From Crossaster papposus (taxonomy: Eukaryota; Echinodermata; Asteroidea; Velatida; Solasteridae), in contig JBAIAA010000437.1 in NCBI GenBank assembly GCA_037893245.1, positions 310,001-374,000 of the forward strand: a DNA stretch of 64,000 nt, written 5' to 3'. The notes beneath the pieces were generated by a model that was given only the letters and a program-made list of their open reading frames with translations, was not told the origin of the DNA and searched no databases. This document shows positions 1 to 11,605 of this stretch, piece by piece; the stretch's first letter is position 1; every line of letters begins with the position of its first letter. The translations under genes and the position numbers were made by a program.

Positions 1-94
1 CACATCAAAAGTGTTAGTAGGTCTATTCGATAATTTTAATAAACATTTCGGTTAAACATTTCCATACCCTAGCTATTCCCAGTTCAAACCGTGC

Positions 95-182
95 CATAAG
101 TTATTTACTTTCAAATAAGTAAGATTTTTCCTAATAATAATTCGGTAGTAAAACATTTACAAATGCTGTATCCTACCTTTAA
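95..182 (+). repeat. MITE family A, right-end fragment
   Basis: The stretch matches the right end of a MITE that recurs in the window. It holds the shared block TTTACTTTCAAATAAGTAAG, then AATTCGGTAGTAAA, and ends TGTATCCTACC followed by TTTAAA. Fuller copies are at 21013-21394 and 55941-56327. Only the terminal ~90 bases are present, so this is a fragment. Confidence 0.7.
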
Positions 183-2640
183 ATTTAAAGAATGTTGTTA
201 TATTTATAAGATTTGTCGATATTTATAGTGTGGGCTGTGGGCCTGCAAGTCAAAGATAAAAATGGCATTAACAGTCCATTCAGAACAAAAAATTACCATT
301 GTTTCGAGAAAAGACGTGTACTCACCATGGAACAAGACAAACTCCCCAGTGTCCAGCTCAGGCAAAATACACCTAGTCCTGATGACGTCAATGGAATCGC
401 AAGTCGGTCCAAAAATGGAAGATGGCTTCAAATCGCGTTTTCTAAGTGATTCCTGCGTTGAGTACGTAACAATAATGAAGAAACAAAACGGCACAGGGGA
501 AGATGGCCGATATTTTAGTTGAAATAACAATTCCCGAATTAAAGCGAGTCCGCCGACATTTTCAATAATTATTATCGCAAGGTCTTTTTGTCGAACATAA
601 GCCATGCAAAATTTCACAAACATTATGAAAAGAAAATATTATAGGACGGGCAACTTAGCAAAAGGGGCGAGTTGGTATATGGGGCAGGTAGGTCGGGGCG
701 AGTTGACGAGTGTACATTACCTGTAAAGGTTCTGGAAGGTCAAAGTATTCGGGGTTGACCTGTTGCGCACCAAATCCATTATAGAAACCCACATTCAAGT
801 AGTACATCCAAATGAATGATTCGTCGGTATCTGAAATACAGACAAAGCACATAGGCCTAATATGAATTGTCTTAATTATCTTTTCCCGTAAAATGACTAA
901 GAAAACAGATATGTAATTGGCCGGGATTAAACGTACGTTTGGACTTGGACGCGTTATTGCCTGAGACTTTGGCTCGGGCATTAACACGTACAGGTCCATG
1001 AGCCAGTTTTAAACGTACGTTTAATAATAATAATAATAATAATAATACAAAGTTCTTATACAGCGCACATATCTTAGACACTAGATCAAGGCGCTGAACA
1101 AAAAAAGAATTAACAATAATCAAATTAATGAGCTCTGAACAGTTCAGTCTTCAACAGTTCAGTTTAAAACTGGCCAACCACATATTTATTCCCATTCATA
1201 AATACCTATTGGGTAAAATACGCCAAAACAAGTCAAAAATATAAGTTTCCAACTACATGTATTTTGTTAAACAATCATTACACTTCGTGTTTTGTGAAAC
1301 ACCCCCTATCTACGTTTATGGTATGTTCCTCGAATATCCTCGCTCGCGTGATCGGTCCGCCAGGAGGTATTAAAGCTTGTTGGTGCGCACGTTCCGGGTA
1401 CTGCGCGATATTGCGCAGAACGCAAGCTGTCGGTACAGCGTGAATTAAGGACTATGAAATACGGACTCGTTTGTAGTATTGCGCATGCATTGTGAGGTTT
1501 CAACCAATACAACGGTAGAACGACCAAATGTTGCCGGTGTCGAAATTTTATGTGACACTGGAAAAGTGTTTAAAACCATTCAGCCGGTCATTGTCAACCG
1601 TTTAAAACCGACCAAATACATTTGAAATATTTCTGATGATTTTTTTGTTTAGGTTTGGTAGCCGCCAATGTCAAGTGGCGAAAGGTAAACAACGTTAACA
1701 AACTGATGCCCATCGATCCAAACACATTATAGGAAATGCCTAATATTTAAAGCTAATGCAGGAGTTATGCCTTTTTAAGGAAAAGTCGTCATACATTTGA
1801 ATTGTAATTTGAATTGTTGTATCTTCTACAAACAGCTACACCACCTGCAGTGCCACTTCATCTATTTCTGTCACCAGTGGCTATACCTAGCCTACCATTT
1901 AGACGTCTGGACATAGCAAAATAAATGTCAGGTCAGTCAACAAAAGAGCAAGGAACTCAGTGAGAAAGGAAATGCGCAAAAAAAAGAGAGCAATAAATAA
2001 GTAAATGAGCAGCGAAATGAGTAAAACAAGCAGCAAAATGACCAAATGTGACCGGCTCTACAAAAAGGTGTATTATGTCGCAAAATAACAAATTGAGTTA
2101 TATACATAACATAAGCTTTCATTTGGTATAAAATATAGCTCCATAGCCCCTCTTGTTCTGGAGATATGACGTGTTTACATATTGATTACTTCCTTGGAGT
2201 TCAAATTATACAACTGAGAAAACAGGCTTTGAAATAGCCGGCTCTGGGAAAAACTTTAAATTGAAGGACGTGTAACGCTGGGTTATGTTGATTTTTTTCT
2301 GTCAGACTATTAGGTTTTTTAAGTAAAAGATGAAGTGCTTTTGCAAGAGAATAGCAATGAGAAACGTGTTTATTGGGAAGGGGCGTAATCATACGTGCAG
2401 CTTACGGAATTTGTTTTAATTATTAGAACGATTCTCGGTCACATGGAAAGGACATTAAATTGAAGGACGTGTAACGTCAATATTATATATTTTTAAATAC
2501 CCTAACCAATAAATTATATATCATTTTAAAGCTAAGAATTCAAGAGATCTGAAAATACCAATATCTCAAAATATAAAATTGTCAACTTTAATTAGGATAG
2601 GCTCAAAACAACTAAATGGCGTGCCCAAATTACTTGGCCA
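183..2640. other. no gene recognised; simple repeats only
   Basis: No convincing coding sequence on either strand; the open frames are short and have no recognisable motif. Visible items are an (AAT)n microsatellite at about 1021-1047, two copies of the palindrome AAACGTACGTTT near 929 and 1011, and a direct repeat (AAATTGAAGGACGTGTAACG) near 2257 and 2458. Confidence 0.6.
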
Positions 2641-2882
2641 AGGATTAACACGGGTCTGTTGTAGCGGGTGCATCCACTTTCCTATACCCTCGTCTATAGG
2701 ATAAGGTAAGGTAGGCCTATATAAAGTCGAGGAGGCCTATTGTCTGTATCAGCCCTACAACGAAGGAGTCTATCTCCGTTTCAAAGCGCTAGACCAGGTA
2801 GATATATAGTTGAGACAGAGCACCACACGTGTCTTCAACTCCCAGTTTACAATACTGCACCGAAGTGCTACCAATACGCTGG

Positions 2883-2966
2883 GTGAACGGAGACCGACTT
2901 GAACCGCGGACCAAGTTGCGATCTTTATTAATCCGATGCTTTAACTACCGACCGAGCTACATAGTT
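2883..2966 (-). repeat. tRNA-derived SINE head
   Basis: Read on the minus strand this has an A-box-like segment (TAGCTCGGTCGGTAG) and, about 45 bases on, a B-box-like segment (GGTTCAAGTC), the spacing of a pol III tRNA promoter. A clean cloverleaf with a proper anticodon loop is not evident. A tRNA-derived SINE or decayed tRNA is more likely than a working tRNA gene. The flanks 2640-2882 and 2967-3592 show no gene. Confidence 0.5.
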
Positions 2967-3592
2967 TCAAGCCGTAGCCAAGTATTTCGGACACAGCCAT
3001 AACTCTTTTCTCAACTGGACAGAATTCGAATCTGTACGGAAATAAACAAAGTACAGCTCCCGACTTCAATCCCATCACCGCAGGATTTCCCAATACAAAG
3101 TCAACTGAGACATAATCCTGATTTCACTCAGTCGATCCAAGATGGTTCGTCGAGTCTATTTTCCAGGCAAGTCTAGTCTAACTGGAAATTTCAATATGCA
3201 ACTCCTATCAGAAACCCTGACTTTTATTCAAATTACTTCATATTTTTCCGGTGCTAGCTTTTTGACTAGTTTAGAAGTACATATTACAAGTATGGTGGGT
3301 TTTGTTTTATCTGTGGTCTTATAAAAAGGATTTTGACTCCAACTGCAGTCCATATTGTTTGTACAGCTGTCTGTTATATATTGCAAAACCAACAAATTAC
3401 CGCATATTGACACCAAACAGTAACTTCAATTATTACATGTAAATGACAGTATTAATGTAAACATTCATTAAAACTGATCATGTACATTTTCTTTTAAAGT
3501 GTAATAACAAAATAGAAACACACAAATATAAACCACAAGGGAAACTGACTAGGTAAATTTGCATAAATTTCAAAGTGAACAAGAAAATTGGC

Positions 3593-3666
3593 AAGGTACC
3601 GTAGGTCTCGAACCTGCAAACTACGTAATTCCGGACCGGCGCTCTACCAACTGAGCTATCTTGCCC
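3593..3666 (-). repeat. tRNA-derived repeat, minus-strand copy
   Basis: The minus strand reads GGCAAGATAGCTCAGTTGG, then GAGCGCCGGTCCGG and GCAGGTTCGAGACC, ending CTTGCC, so A box, B box and acceptor-like ends are all visible. The anticodon loop lacks a normal T33 and the T stem is mismatched. The sequence after the 3' end (TTGTTCACTTT) is shared with the copy at 3851, which points to a tRNA-derived SINE family. Confidence 0.55.
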
Positions 3667-3850
3667 TATGTTGGTGGTCACCAACAAAAGTTGTATCGTT
3701 ATTGAGTGCTCCCACGATGTCACTTCCCAGGTTGTATCAAAATGGTGGTCGCGATCCCTGGCCACACGGCATTCTGGTGTTTATGACTTCTGACTAGCGC
3801 TCTCGAACAAAATACTGAAAGTTTAGGAGACCACTAACATACATGTAAGA

Positions 3851-3923
3851 CAAGATGGCTTAGTTGGTAGAGTACCGGTCCGGTATTCCGGAGGTCGCAG
3901 GTTCAAATCCCACATTGCCAGTT
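3851..3923 (+). repeat. tRNA-derived repeat, plus-strand copy
   Basis: Plus strand: GACAAGATGGCTTAGTTGG, then GAGTACCGGTCCGG and CGCAGGTTCAAATCCC, ending TTGCCA and followed by TTGTTCACTTT. It is the inverted partner of the copy at 3593-3666, about 190 bases away. The anticodon loop is abnormal, so a functional tRNA is unlikely. Confidence 0.55.
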
Positions 3924-4743
3924 ACCTTGTTCACTTTAATATTTCAGAATGTCAAAGTTGAACAGTAAACTACTTGATTTAATAGAGTTGTTCTATCATT
4001 TGACGATAATAACATAAAGAATGAAAATCGTGACGAACTAACAAGTGATTCGCACAATGTGAGTGTTTGTTTAAAAAAAGAACACAAACATCCATTAATT
4101 ATATCGACACTATTGCAATCTTAGGCAGATACATGTTCGATATTAAACAATCTATTAATTAAGTAATCTTAAACAGATACATGTTCATGTGAGTGTAACA
4201 GTTGTTGCTACTTATGAAAGACCACTTCTTGTAAATATTGCCCTTAGCCATGGCAAATAATGGCAAATAATGGACTCTCTCCCTGTGGCATTGACTTTAG
4301 CCTACAAGCTGTTTGTAGACCAGTGTTTGCTGTTCAATTAACATCCATAGCAGAGCTCTGTAAACTATTAACAACCACCATAAGCTTCTATGAGTCACAT
4401 ACATACATACATCAAGGAGGATGTTTTCAGTTGTGTCTTTCATCCAATAAACAAAAACGGACTAAAACTGCAGGCAATACGGGACGATTCCAAGGTGGAT
4501 ATACATGTAAATTGGTATGTACCGGTATATTGTTTAAAACATTAATTCATTCATTAATTTACGTTGTTTTTATTGCAGGCTTTCAAGCAGACCCAGGTGA
4601 AACAGTAGGGAAAAACATTTTCAAAAAAGCAGGACAAAAGTAGGACTTCGGAGGACAAATCAGGATACAATTTGAATTGTTACAGGCTAGTACAGGTAGT
4701 TTTTCGATGATACTCACCCATCAACATCATTAGCCTGAACTAT
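3924..4743. other. no gene recognised
   Basis: An open frame of 127 codons (4260-4643, +) has no recognisable domain and low-complexity flanks. It crosses a near-duplicated ATGGCAAATAATGGCAAATA junction at its start. Nothing else can be supported here. Confidence 0.5.
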
Positions 4744-4945
4744 TAAAGAGGTAGGATACACCATTTGCAGATATCAAAAAATTGTACTATCGAATTATCA
4801 AGAAATATCTTACTCATTTGAAAGTAAATGTTGATTCTAGGCATCCAGCAAAATGATTGCGCTAGATATCCTGTAATTATTCCGAAAAATATAATTTTAT
4901 AATGAAAAATTTGCGATCGCCGGACGGTGATTGCCAAAAAATCGC
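4744..4945 (-). repeat. MITE family A fragment (inverted)
   Basis: Begins with the family A terminus (GAGGTAGGATACACCATT) next to TTAAA-like sequence and continues through GGCATCCAGCAAAATGATTG and GCGATCGCCGGACGG. It breaks off about halfway through the element. Confidence 0.7.
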
Positions 4946-5028
4946 TATTGTCGGTCCTCAAAGAAATCACAACTAAACGTGGACAGATTTGTTTTTTATT
5001 CAATCGGATTTGTTTTAATTTAATTTAA

Positions 5029-5335
5029 AGGGAGGATGCACCATTGGTAATTGCTTTAATTATCAGGAAAGGGTGAATTTGGGGGGTTGTATTGTACAGT
5101 AAATATCAGGGAAAAAGAAAAGAAAAACGGCGTTTGTTTTTAACCAGTGTCGGACAGTTGTTCTTGTTGTTCGTGTTTTTTTTTCGCTATCCCCGTCCGA
5201 TCGATGTCGCGATCGTAAATTTGTTCATTAAAATTCAATTTTTCGAAACAATTACAGGATATCTAGCGCAATCATTTTGCTAGATGCTTAGAATCAGTGT
5301 TCACTTTCAATTAGGTATGATATTTCTTACCGTGC
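5029..5335 (+). repeat. MITE family A copy, diverged
   Basis: Starts GGAGGATGCACCATTGG and follows the family A order: GGTTGTATT, the AACGGCGTTTGTTTT block, the GCGATCG block, ATCTAGCGCAATCATTTTGC, then TTTCTT. The last ~40 bases and right terminus are missing. Confidence 0.7.
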
Positions 5336-6297
5336 TAATATGAAGCAGAACCAGTACTAAAAAAGATCGAACAAGTTTTTTGTGTGCACCCATCTTTCTA
5401 AAATCTTAGAGATAATTGGCAGTATAAAAATAGGCCGATAGTTACCTGTACTACATTTATCTCCTCCCTTGTGAATTGGTGTTACTAAAGCATGTTTCCA
5501 ATCGTGTTTTTACAGCTCGCATGCTTTTGAAGTTCGGATGATTTTCTAATTCGGATGTGTTTTTTAAAAGTAGGATGCTTTTAGTAAACTCGGATGCTTT
5601 CCTAATTCGGATGTTTGTTTTTTTGTAAACTGAGATTCTTTTTACAAACCGAACATATTTGCAAATCGGATGCTTTCTCAATCCGGATACTACGATGGCC
5701 CTGAAGGGACATCACACGTCGCACATTCTGCAATATTTTATATTATCGCGCATTTTGCGCAGATTCTAAACTTTTTGTGAAATAATTCCATCTGACATGT
5801 TGTAATTTTGAAGAAAAAAACAAAAGAATATCATTTTCCAAGATGCGTCTAAGAGATGCATTTTTGGAAACTTCCGTAATGGTGCGCGCAAGCGTTCGAA
5901 CGATAGCGTTATGCGTTCCTATTGGTCTGTTCAGTGGCTGGAAGAGAACGCGCCCTGGATGCAGGTTGTGGTCGCCATTCAAAACGTGACTCGGCTAATT
6001 TTAAATTAAAAATCGAAATGTTAGGATATTGTTTTATCGGAAAAATAAATAACGTTGCTTCATAAAGGTACTCTGCTTGTCCAACTTGGCAAATTCGTTC
6101 TCGATGACGCCTGTAACTTATAGTATAAGTCGTGCAAGTGTTTTCAAGTGAGCTTACCGCTGTTTGAGGGGAACTACTTGGCGCTATTCTAACTTATGTG
6201 GATACTCGTAGTAGTTTGACTCACGGTGTATCTCTTCATCCACAGAGCACATAGATCCTGAACTTTTTGGAAATGTAGGTTCAACAATCTACCAAGC
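5336..6297. other. upstream region of GPCR copy 1; no gene seen
   Basis: Nothing coding is recognisable. Around 5520-5690 several diverged copies of a short word (TTCGGATGTTT, TCGGATGCTTT) occur in near-tandem. The 5' flank does not resemble the flanks of GPCR copies 2-5, in line with copy 1 being an older relative. Confidence 0.4.
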
Positions 6298-7422
6298 ATG
6301 GGAGCAGGAATAACGTCAGCCGAGTGTAGCGAGCGAGATACTGTCAATATAAGCCAGCGGGCGGTTTCTTTGTGGCTATATACTCCCTTGGATGTCTCTG
6401 TTACGACCATCGTCATACCCACCCTATGGTGCCTTGGTATCATCACTAACTTGACATTTCTGTTTGTCATTATCCGCGTACCCAAACTGAGATCAGATAC
6501 CAACATTTACCTGGCACACTTGTCACTTGCTGATCTTCTCTTTTTGAATTTGACATTTACGTACACAGTTTGGCGTTACATAGATTCCCCAGTGGCCTAC
6601 CATTTCCCCTTGTCGAGTACCGCCCAATGCGTTTCCTATTTCACTGTCAACAATACCGGCTACTATGCATCCATTGCACTCGTGACCGTGGTCTCCCTCG
6701 AGAGATACCTCGCCCTGTGTCATCCTATCAAACATCTCGCCATCCGCGGACGAAGACGCACCCATAGGATGATTGCACTCTGCTGGCTGGTGGGGTTACT
6801 GTTTGCCGCGTTCACGTCGTTGAGTCAGGCAGTTCTTCATGTTCAGTGTTTGCGTTGGCCGGATGACGACGCCTACCAAGACTACCCATCGAGCAGAGCG
6901 TACTGTGCTCCGGTAGCACCGTGGGTTAACTACTACAATCCACCGGTGCTGAATATTCCTTGGCTCCTTGTCATAGTGGCCAACAATTACATGTATGTGC
7001 GCATCATACACATGCTCAACAAACGGAGCGGCCAAAGCTTGGCCAGTAACGACCGTAACGCAATTCAGATCCGAAATCAAGTGGCCAAAATGCTGGTGGT
7101 CAACGGCGTGGTTTTCTTCCTCTGTCAGACCCCGTATCGCGTATACAGTTTATCTGGATGGATCTGTTCGTTGGTTGGCGTTCGCAATCCTCTCTGGTTG
7201 CCAGGCATCAGTGCCTGGATTGCCAATATTCCCCAGTTCATCAACACGATCATTAACCCACTGATCTATGGCGCTGTCAATAAGCAATATCGAATAGCAT
7301 TTGTGCAGGCCTTTCGTTGCAAACACCCTCAAGCTACCGGACGGCACGGATCGTTACTGTCTATCTCCACACCACGTGCACCTCGTTCTGAAACATCAAC
7401 GGTTAAGGATACCAAACTTTGA
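6298..7422 (+). CDS. class A (rhodopsin-like) GPCR, peptide-receptor type, copy 1
   Basis: A 374-residue intronless seven-transmembrane receptor at the plasma membrane that should couple an extracellular ligand to G proteins. Landmarks in order: N-glycosylation site N17-I-S; TM1 with N51; TM2 LSLADLL with D79; C111 at the top of TM3; ERY (135-137) followed by LALCHP; W163 in TM4; Cys 184 and 203 in the second extracellular loop; TM6 FFLCQTPYR; TM7 NPLIY (320-324); a Ser/Thr-rich tail ending DTKL. The CWxP tryptophan of TM6 is Q277. The start MGAGITS matches the start of the other copies. The overall look suits the beta-group peptide receptors (TRH, ghrelin or neuromedin-U receptor-like), but the ligand cannot be inferred. 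The gene appears intact and about 35 kb from its nearest relative. Confidence 0.93.
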   Translation: MGAGITSAECSERDTVNISQRAVSLWLYTPLDVSVTTIVIPTLWCLGIITNLTFLFVIIRVPKLRSDTNIYLAHLSLADLLFLNLTFTYTVWRYIDSPVAYHFPLSSTAQCVSYFTVNNTGYYASIALVTVVSLERYLALCHPIKHLAIRGRRRTHRMIALCWLVGLLFAAFTSLSQAVLHVQCLRWPDDDAYQDYPSSRAYCAPVAPWVNYYNPPVLNIPWLLVIVANNYMYVRIIHMLNKRSGQSLASNDRNAIQIRNQVAKMLVVNGVVFFLCQTPYRVYSLSGWICSLVGVRNPLWLPGISAWIANIPQFINTIINPLIYGAVNKQYRIAFVQAFRCKHPQATGRHGSLLSISTPRAPRSETSTVKDTKL

Positions 7423-7473
7423 ATGCTGTACTAGTGGGGCAGATAGGGAAAATGTTTGAGGGAATTGTGCCTT

Positions 7474-8085
7474 CGGTGATGCAAGCATGAAATTTGGCAC
7501 ACGATTAGAGTATGTCAAGAGAAAGATATTTGGATATAGGGCCATCTCAGATTTGTTCTTTATATAAATATTGCTAGAATAACAAGCAATGAAAGCCATT
7601 TTCAAAATTTCAAAAATTGCTTGTTATTCTACCTATGTTTTTATTGAACAAATTTGTATTGGACAAATCTCCAATGGCAATCAATCCAAATAGCTTTCTT
7701 AGTAGTATACACCATTGGTAATTGCTTGAATTATCATCAATGGGTAGATTTGGGGGGTTGTATTTCGTAGTAAATATTGTTTAACTGACTTTTCCGAAGC
7801 TTTACAATCATGGATGCCGAGAAAAGCACGAAAAACAGCGTTTGTTTTCAACCGGGGTCGAGCCGTTTTTCTTATGTTATCTTTGTTTTTTCCCGATCAC
7901 CGTCCGGCGATCGCGAATTTTTCTTTATAAAATTCAATTTTTGGGAATAATTACAGGATATCTAGCGCAATTCTTTTGCTGAATGCCTTGAATAATTATT
8001 TACTTTCAATTGAGTAAGATATTTCTTAATAATTCGGTAGTAAATATTTTCGACTGTGTGCCAAATTCCGTGCTTGTATCATCGG
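7474..8085. repeat. MITE family B, interrupted by family A
   Basis: The ends are inverted repeats: left GGTGATGCAAGCATGAAATT, right AATTCCGTGCTTGTATCATC. Inside, two arms containing ATAACAAGCAAT / ATTGCTTGTTAT form a foldback near 7579-7630. A family A element occupies 7702-8052, so this is an element inside an element. Related copies lie at 30864-31120 and 56700-56885. Confidence 0.7.
7702..8052 (+). repeat. MITE family A copy nested in family B
   Basis: Follows the family A order from TATACACCATTGGTAATTGC through the AACAGCGTTTGTTTTC block, the CCGTCCGGCGATCGCGAA block and TATCTAGCGCAA, to AATTCGGTAGTAAATATTTT. The right terminal repeat is missing; the host family B arm resumes directly. 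Confidence 0.75.
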
Positions 8086-9074
8086 AGGGACAATCCCATA
8101 ACTCATCTGCCGCACGTTTTTGTTTCAGTCATGTTGAAGTCGGTTTTTTTTCAAGTTGATCAAAGTCCGTGTTCTTCAAGATTCGATTTGTTGTTTTTTT
8201 CTCAAAACGAATCGCAATAGGGCCTATGTGTTTTATTTCGTTGCACGTTTTCAATCCCCTGAAATTTGGGTCTCAGACAGCAAAATAAACTCCAGACATT
8301 ACATAACAAATGCCAGAGCAATTTGTTTTGCTCCATTTATAACTGATATTGATGATCTACTAGATAAATTAGGCTGGGTGCGACTGTAGGAAGAACCAGA
8401 AATTATCATACTGCTATCTTAGTGTATATAAATGTATTAATAAGCTTTCTCCCGCTTATTTTGCTCTATTTGAACATTTTATTCATTCTTACATTACTAG
8501 GGCTTAGATTCATGGTAAACTTCAGTTGAATAATGTTAATCTTAAGAAAGTTCAAAACATGTTTTGTTGTCGAATACAATTTCAGAACTGTTGGGTTTAG
8601 TCTGTATATTTTAATGAATGATAACAAGTTGGTTTATGTCTGAGGGGTATATGCAGTGGTTAAGTTGGATCAGCATTTCAATGTGGATGGTCTTGATTAC
8701 TTATAGTTTAATCGTACTAACCAACAAATATTTTGGGAGGGAAGTTTAGGTATGTTTGTATTTGACCGCACAATTTGCATATTGTACACAAATTAATAGA
8801 GAAATTGTTAAATGTACACGTGGAACAATCGTTCTTTGTGTACATAATTCAACACCACCTGGGTTTACGGTTAGATGGATTTTTTTGTATTAGAATTAAA
8901 TCATTCCATTGATTTCATATGATTATTGGGCGAGTATAATAAAGGTTTTAAACTATATTATGTTATCCATTGCTTACTTTTTCTTTTTTATTTGATGGCG
9001 CCACAGCATTTAGCTCTCCACACTATAATATAACAATTCCTGGGTAAGAATTCACCCCCTGAATCTGCACAATC
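8086..9074. other. no gene recognised
   Basis: AT-rich, with short open frames only (the longest is 77 codons at 8156-8389, with no motif). No RNA gene or repeat structure that I can support. Confidence 0.5.
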
Positions 9075-9208
9075 CTTTTCCAGGTTGAAAGTGACACTTT
9101 TTGGGGTCAAATTAAACTTGACAAAAAGGCAAATTTGACCCGAAGAAGTGTAATTTTAGACCCCCCAAAAGTGTCATTGTCAACCCAGAAAAAAAATTGT
9201 GATTTTGG
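9075..9208. repeat. foldback (inverted-repeat) element
   Basis: The left arm (TTCCAGGTTGAAAGTGACAC then TTTTTGGGGTC) is inverted in the right arm (GACCCCCCAAAAGTGTCA then TTGTCAACCCAGAAA) around an inner pair CAAATTTGACCC / GGGTCAAATT. A hairpin MITE of about 135 bases is the simplest reading. Confidence 0.6.
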
Positions 9209-10090
9209 GGTCAATATGAGTTTTTAGAGTGTAAAATCGGAAAATATCTTATATGCCTAATATTCAGAATTAAGCTGTTTAATACGAATCACATTTAATT
9301 TGTTCACATAGTTTGTCACAGTCATAAGGTCATTATTGGTCAATGTTGGTACGCTTTCTGAACCGTGGGTTTGATCACGCTTAAAGATGTAGCTTCATGG
9401 GTCAAAGGTCGCTCAGTGACGACAACTAAGACAAAGTCATATTGATCAATTGAACATTCAACCAGCTTTATGAATTTGTTGAATGTTATGAAATGTGCTG
9501 AAACAATATGGATGACGTACCGTGATCAGACCGACATTATTGTCAAACAATTTACAAATTGTAATTTCCATTAAAATGTGTTTACTAACGGTCGTTTTAA
9601 ACGTACAGGCAGGTATATTATTGGTCATACGTAATTAATCTACCAAATAAATTGTTCAAACTTAGTTCGTTGAACTGCGTGTTATTATTATAACTTAATA
9701 ATTTGTAAAATTAAAAAATAAAATAATACCTATTTCAATTACATGCAGTAATCGCACAAACACTAGCCTTGTGCAGCGTTGGTTGCAAGACGTCCTAATC
9801 GCGGTATGCAGCGCTTGTAGGCTGCCAACGTACGCTGTATAGACCACGCCGTGGCCTTCGAATAGGTCGTCTTGATATACCCAGCAAGATATGGGACCGA
9901 GCGACTTCCCCCTTAGTCCCCCATATCTATACACTCCCCAGACGAGTGTTACCTAACGCACCCCCCCTAAAAACCTCAACAGAAATCACAACATTCCGCA
10001 AGCACAAAGACCGCCATAAAGAAGCGGGGGGGGGGGGGGGGGGGGTCTCTCCGTCCCATGCTTCATAAGCGTCTTGGCTAACTCGCATAA
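9209..10090. other. no gene; reversed partial copy of a MITE and a G-run
   Basis: The part at about 9880-9970 (GATATGGGACCGAG, then TATACACTCCCCAGAC and GTTACCTAACGCA) is a reversed, partial copy of sequence at about 51720-51800. It is followed by a G homopolymer (about 10025-10045). 9209-9880 shows nothing recognisable. Confidence 0.5.
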
Positions 10091-10228
10091 TCGCTCGGAA
10101 AATTCCGAGTACATTTATGTCGCATTTGCATGCGCGTGTGACGTTGCATGCATAATTACGTGATTATTCACGCAACGTCACACGCGCCTGCAAATGCCAA
10201 ACAATTCTGCTCGGAATTTTCAAATGGA
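10091..10228. repeat. foldback element with long arms
   Basis: The left arm, running from CTCGGAAAATTCCGAG to ATTTGCATGCGCGTGTGACG, is repeated inverted in the right arm from CGTCACACGCGCCTGCAAAT to CTCGGAATTTTC. Arms are about 50 bases with a short loop (around TAATTACGTGATTA). It is a probable hairpin MITE just outside the CACTA-like element. Confidence 0.65.
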
Positions 10229-11063
10229 ACGCTGACATGTAACATCTGGTTTTTTTTTATATTAATGGTGGACATAAACTACGTGAATAAAACAAGGACG
10301 ATAGGGCAGATGAGAATGTTATAGGCTTGTTATGTTAAGCTGACAGCGGCAGGGATGGTTGCGCCTGCACGAAAAAAGACGACTGTGTCTATTGACTTGA
10401 CTTTAAGTCTACACTGCACAGTATCCCAAACAAATGATGTGCAGTATCCAAACAAAATTAAAAAACTTTGTCCCGTGGTGAATTTGACCTCTCTTGGAAT
10501 TTTACTCATAACTCTGTCAAACATTATCAGATTTGGACGTATGATGTCTTATTTTAAAGTGGAAAGATGTATCTTTCAAATCATATTAATTATTATCTAT
10601 GTTGGTTACACATTCTACGTGTGGTATTCCTTTATATTTTGTTTCGGTGTTTGTATACGCCCTGTATAAATGGGTACCAGCATTAGCTGGGAGTAACATG
10701 CGAGGGACTAGAAATTGTCATATTCTCAGTCGTATCATGCTACTAAAACTGGGAATAAACACCGGCCTGATGGGCCAGGAAGGTCGTGTGACAGACTTTA
10801 ATTGATGTGAAAGTACTTCTGCATTTTTGTATAATTTATGTAGTTATGACACATCAGTTCTCGAAAAGTGCATTCTTCAAGGGCGAGTATTATAAATTGA
10901 TGACGCATGACGACGCATGTTAATTGGCGGTTACTGAACAATGGGATCATAAATATTAGCCATATGCAGTCGCTGTTATACCGTACGTGTTCGATTACTT
11001 CCCCTGCGCTACACTCGGACAAACCGAAGGGCTCATCCGTGAGGCACGTTGATTATGTTGTGT
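10229..11063. other. no gene recognised
   Basis: Only short open frames (up to 104 codons at 10355-10669) without recognisable domains. This is the left flank of the CACTA-like element. Confidence 0.5.
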
Positions 11064-11074
11064 CCCAGTCGGCA
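11064..11074 (+). repeat. left terminal inverted repeat of CACTA-like element
   Basis: CCCAGTCGGCA, inverted exactly at 22387-22397. The preceding dinucleotide GT is repeated after the right end. The neighbouring 11100-11250 carries GAAACACGCGT and related words also found near the right end. Confidence 0.6.
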
Positions 11075-11469
11075 GAAGACGTTCCGCGTTTAGCGGTAAC
11101 GTTTTTTGTGCGTGTCTGAAACGTGTATGAAACACGCGTTTTTGTACTGGTATTTTATGTGCGTTTAAAACTGTGTCCAATGCGCTGCCTTTTTTTCACG
11201 TTTATATCGCGCATCTGCAACGTAAAATAAATACGCGTAAATAATGTGTATTCGAAATGTTAACCCGATCGACGTAACAAAATATTTGAGGCAATCTATC
11301 TGTTGGATTAATTTTCGACGTGATTTTATTTACTTAAATTGAAGTAAACATGACCTATATATAATTAAATTGGCCAAAAACACGATCGATATCGAGGGAG
11401 TATTTTGTTTACGCGGATGCGCAAAGCTACGTGATACGTTCGGCGTCGATCGCTAGCGCAGCGCAGCGC

Positions 11470-11605
11470 TATATATCGGCCACGTGTACAGTATGTGTAT
11501 GATCGCTTACGTACAAGGATCACGTTTTATCACATGCTCGCCAAGTTCCACGATTGACTGCTGCCTTCTCAAGGAAAGGACTACGAAAGCAACTCTCGAA
11601 TTAAG
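11470..11605 (+). promoter_or_regulatory. candidate promoter and non-coding first exon of the CACTA-like element
   Basis: A TATA-like word (TATATA at 11470-11475) stands about 130 bases upstream of a good splice donor (AAG|GTAATT, exon end 11605). Acceptors directly before the ATG of the transposase (AG at 13656-13657, ATG 13660) and directly before the ATG of the second gene (AG at 15772-15773, ATG 15774) suggest both messages could use this leader by alternative splicing. Inference only; no transcript evidence. Confidence 0.3.

Noticed and set aside
204..623. 139-codon minus-strand frame near the left edge
   Set aside because: No recognisable motif, and overlapping frames in other phases are equally open.
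3593..3923. Two functional tRNA genes
   Set aside because: Anticodon loops lack T33, stems are mismatched and the flanks are shared, all pointing to tRNA-derived repeats.
11041..11110. Reading CACTA-like ends as Harbinger or Chapaev type
   Set aside because: The flanking dinucleotide GT does not fit the 3-bp TWA or 4-bp duplications of those groups, and the transposase is Tnp2-like. The alternative remains possible if the true ends lie elsewhere.
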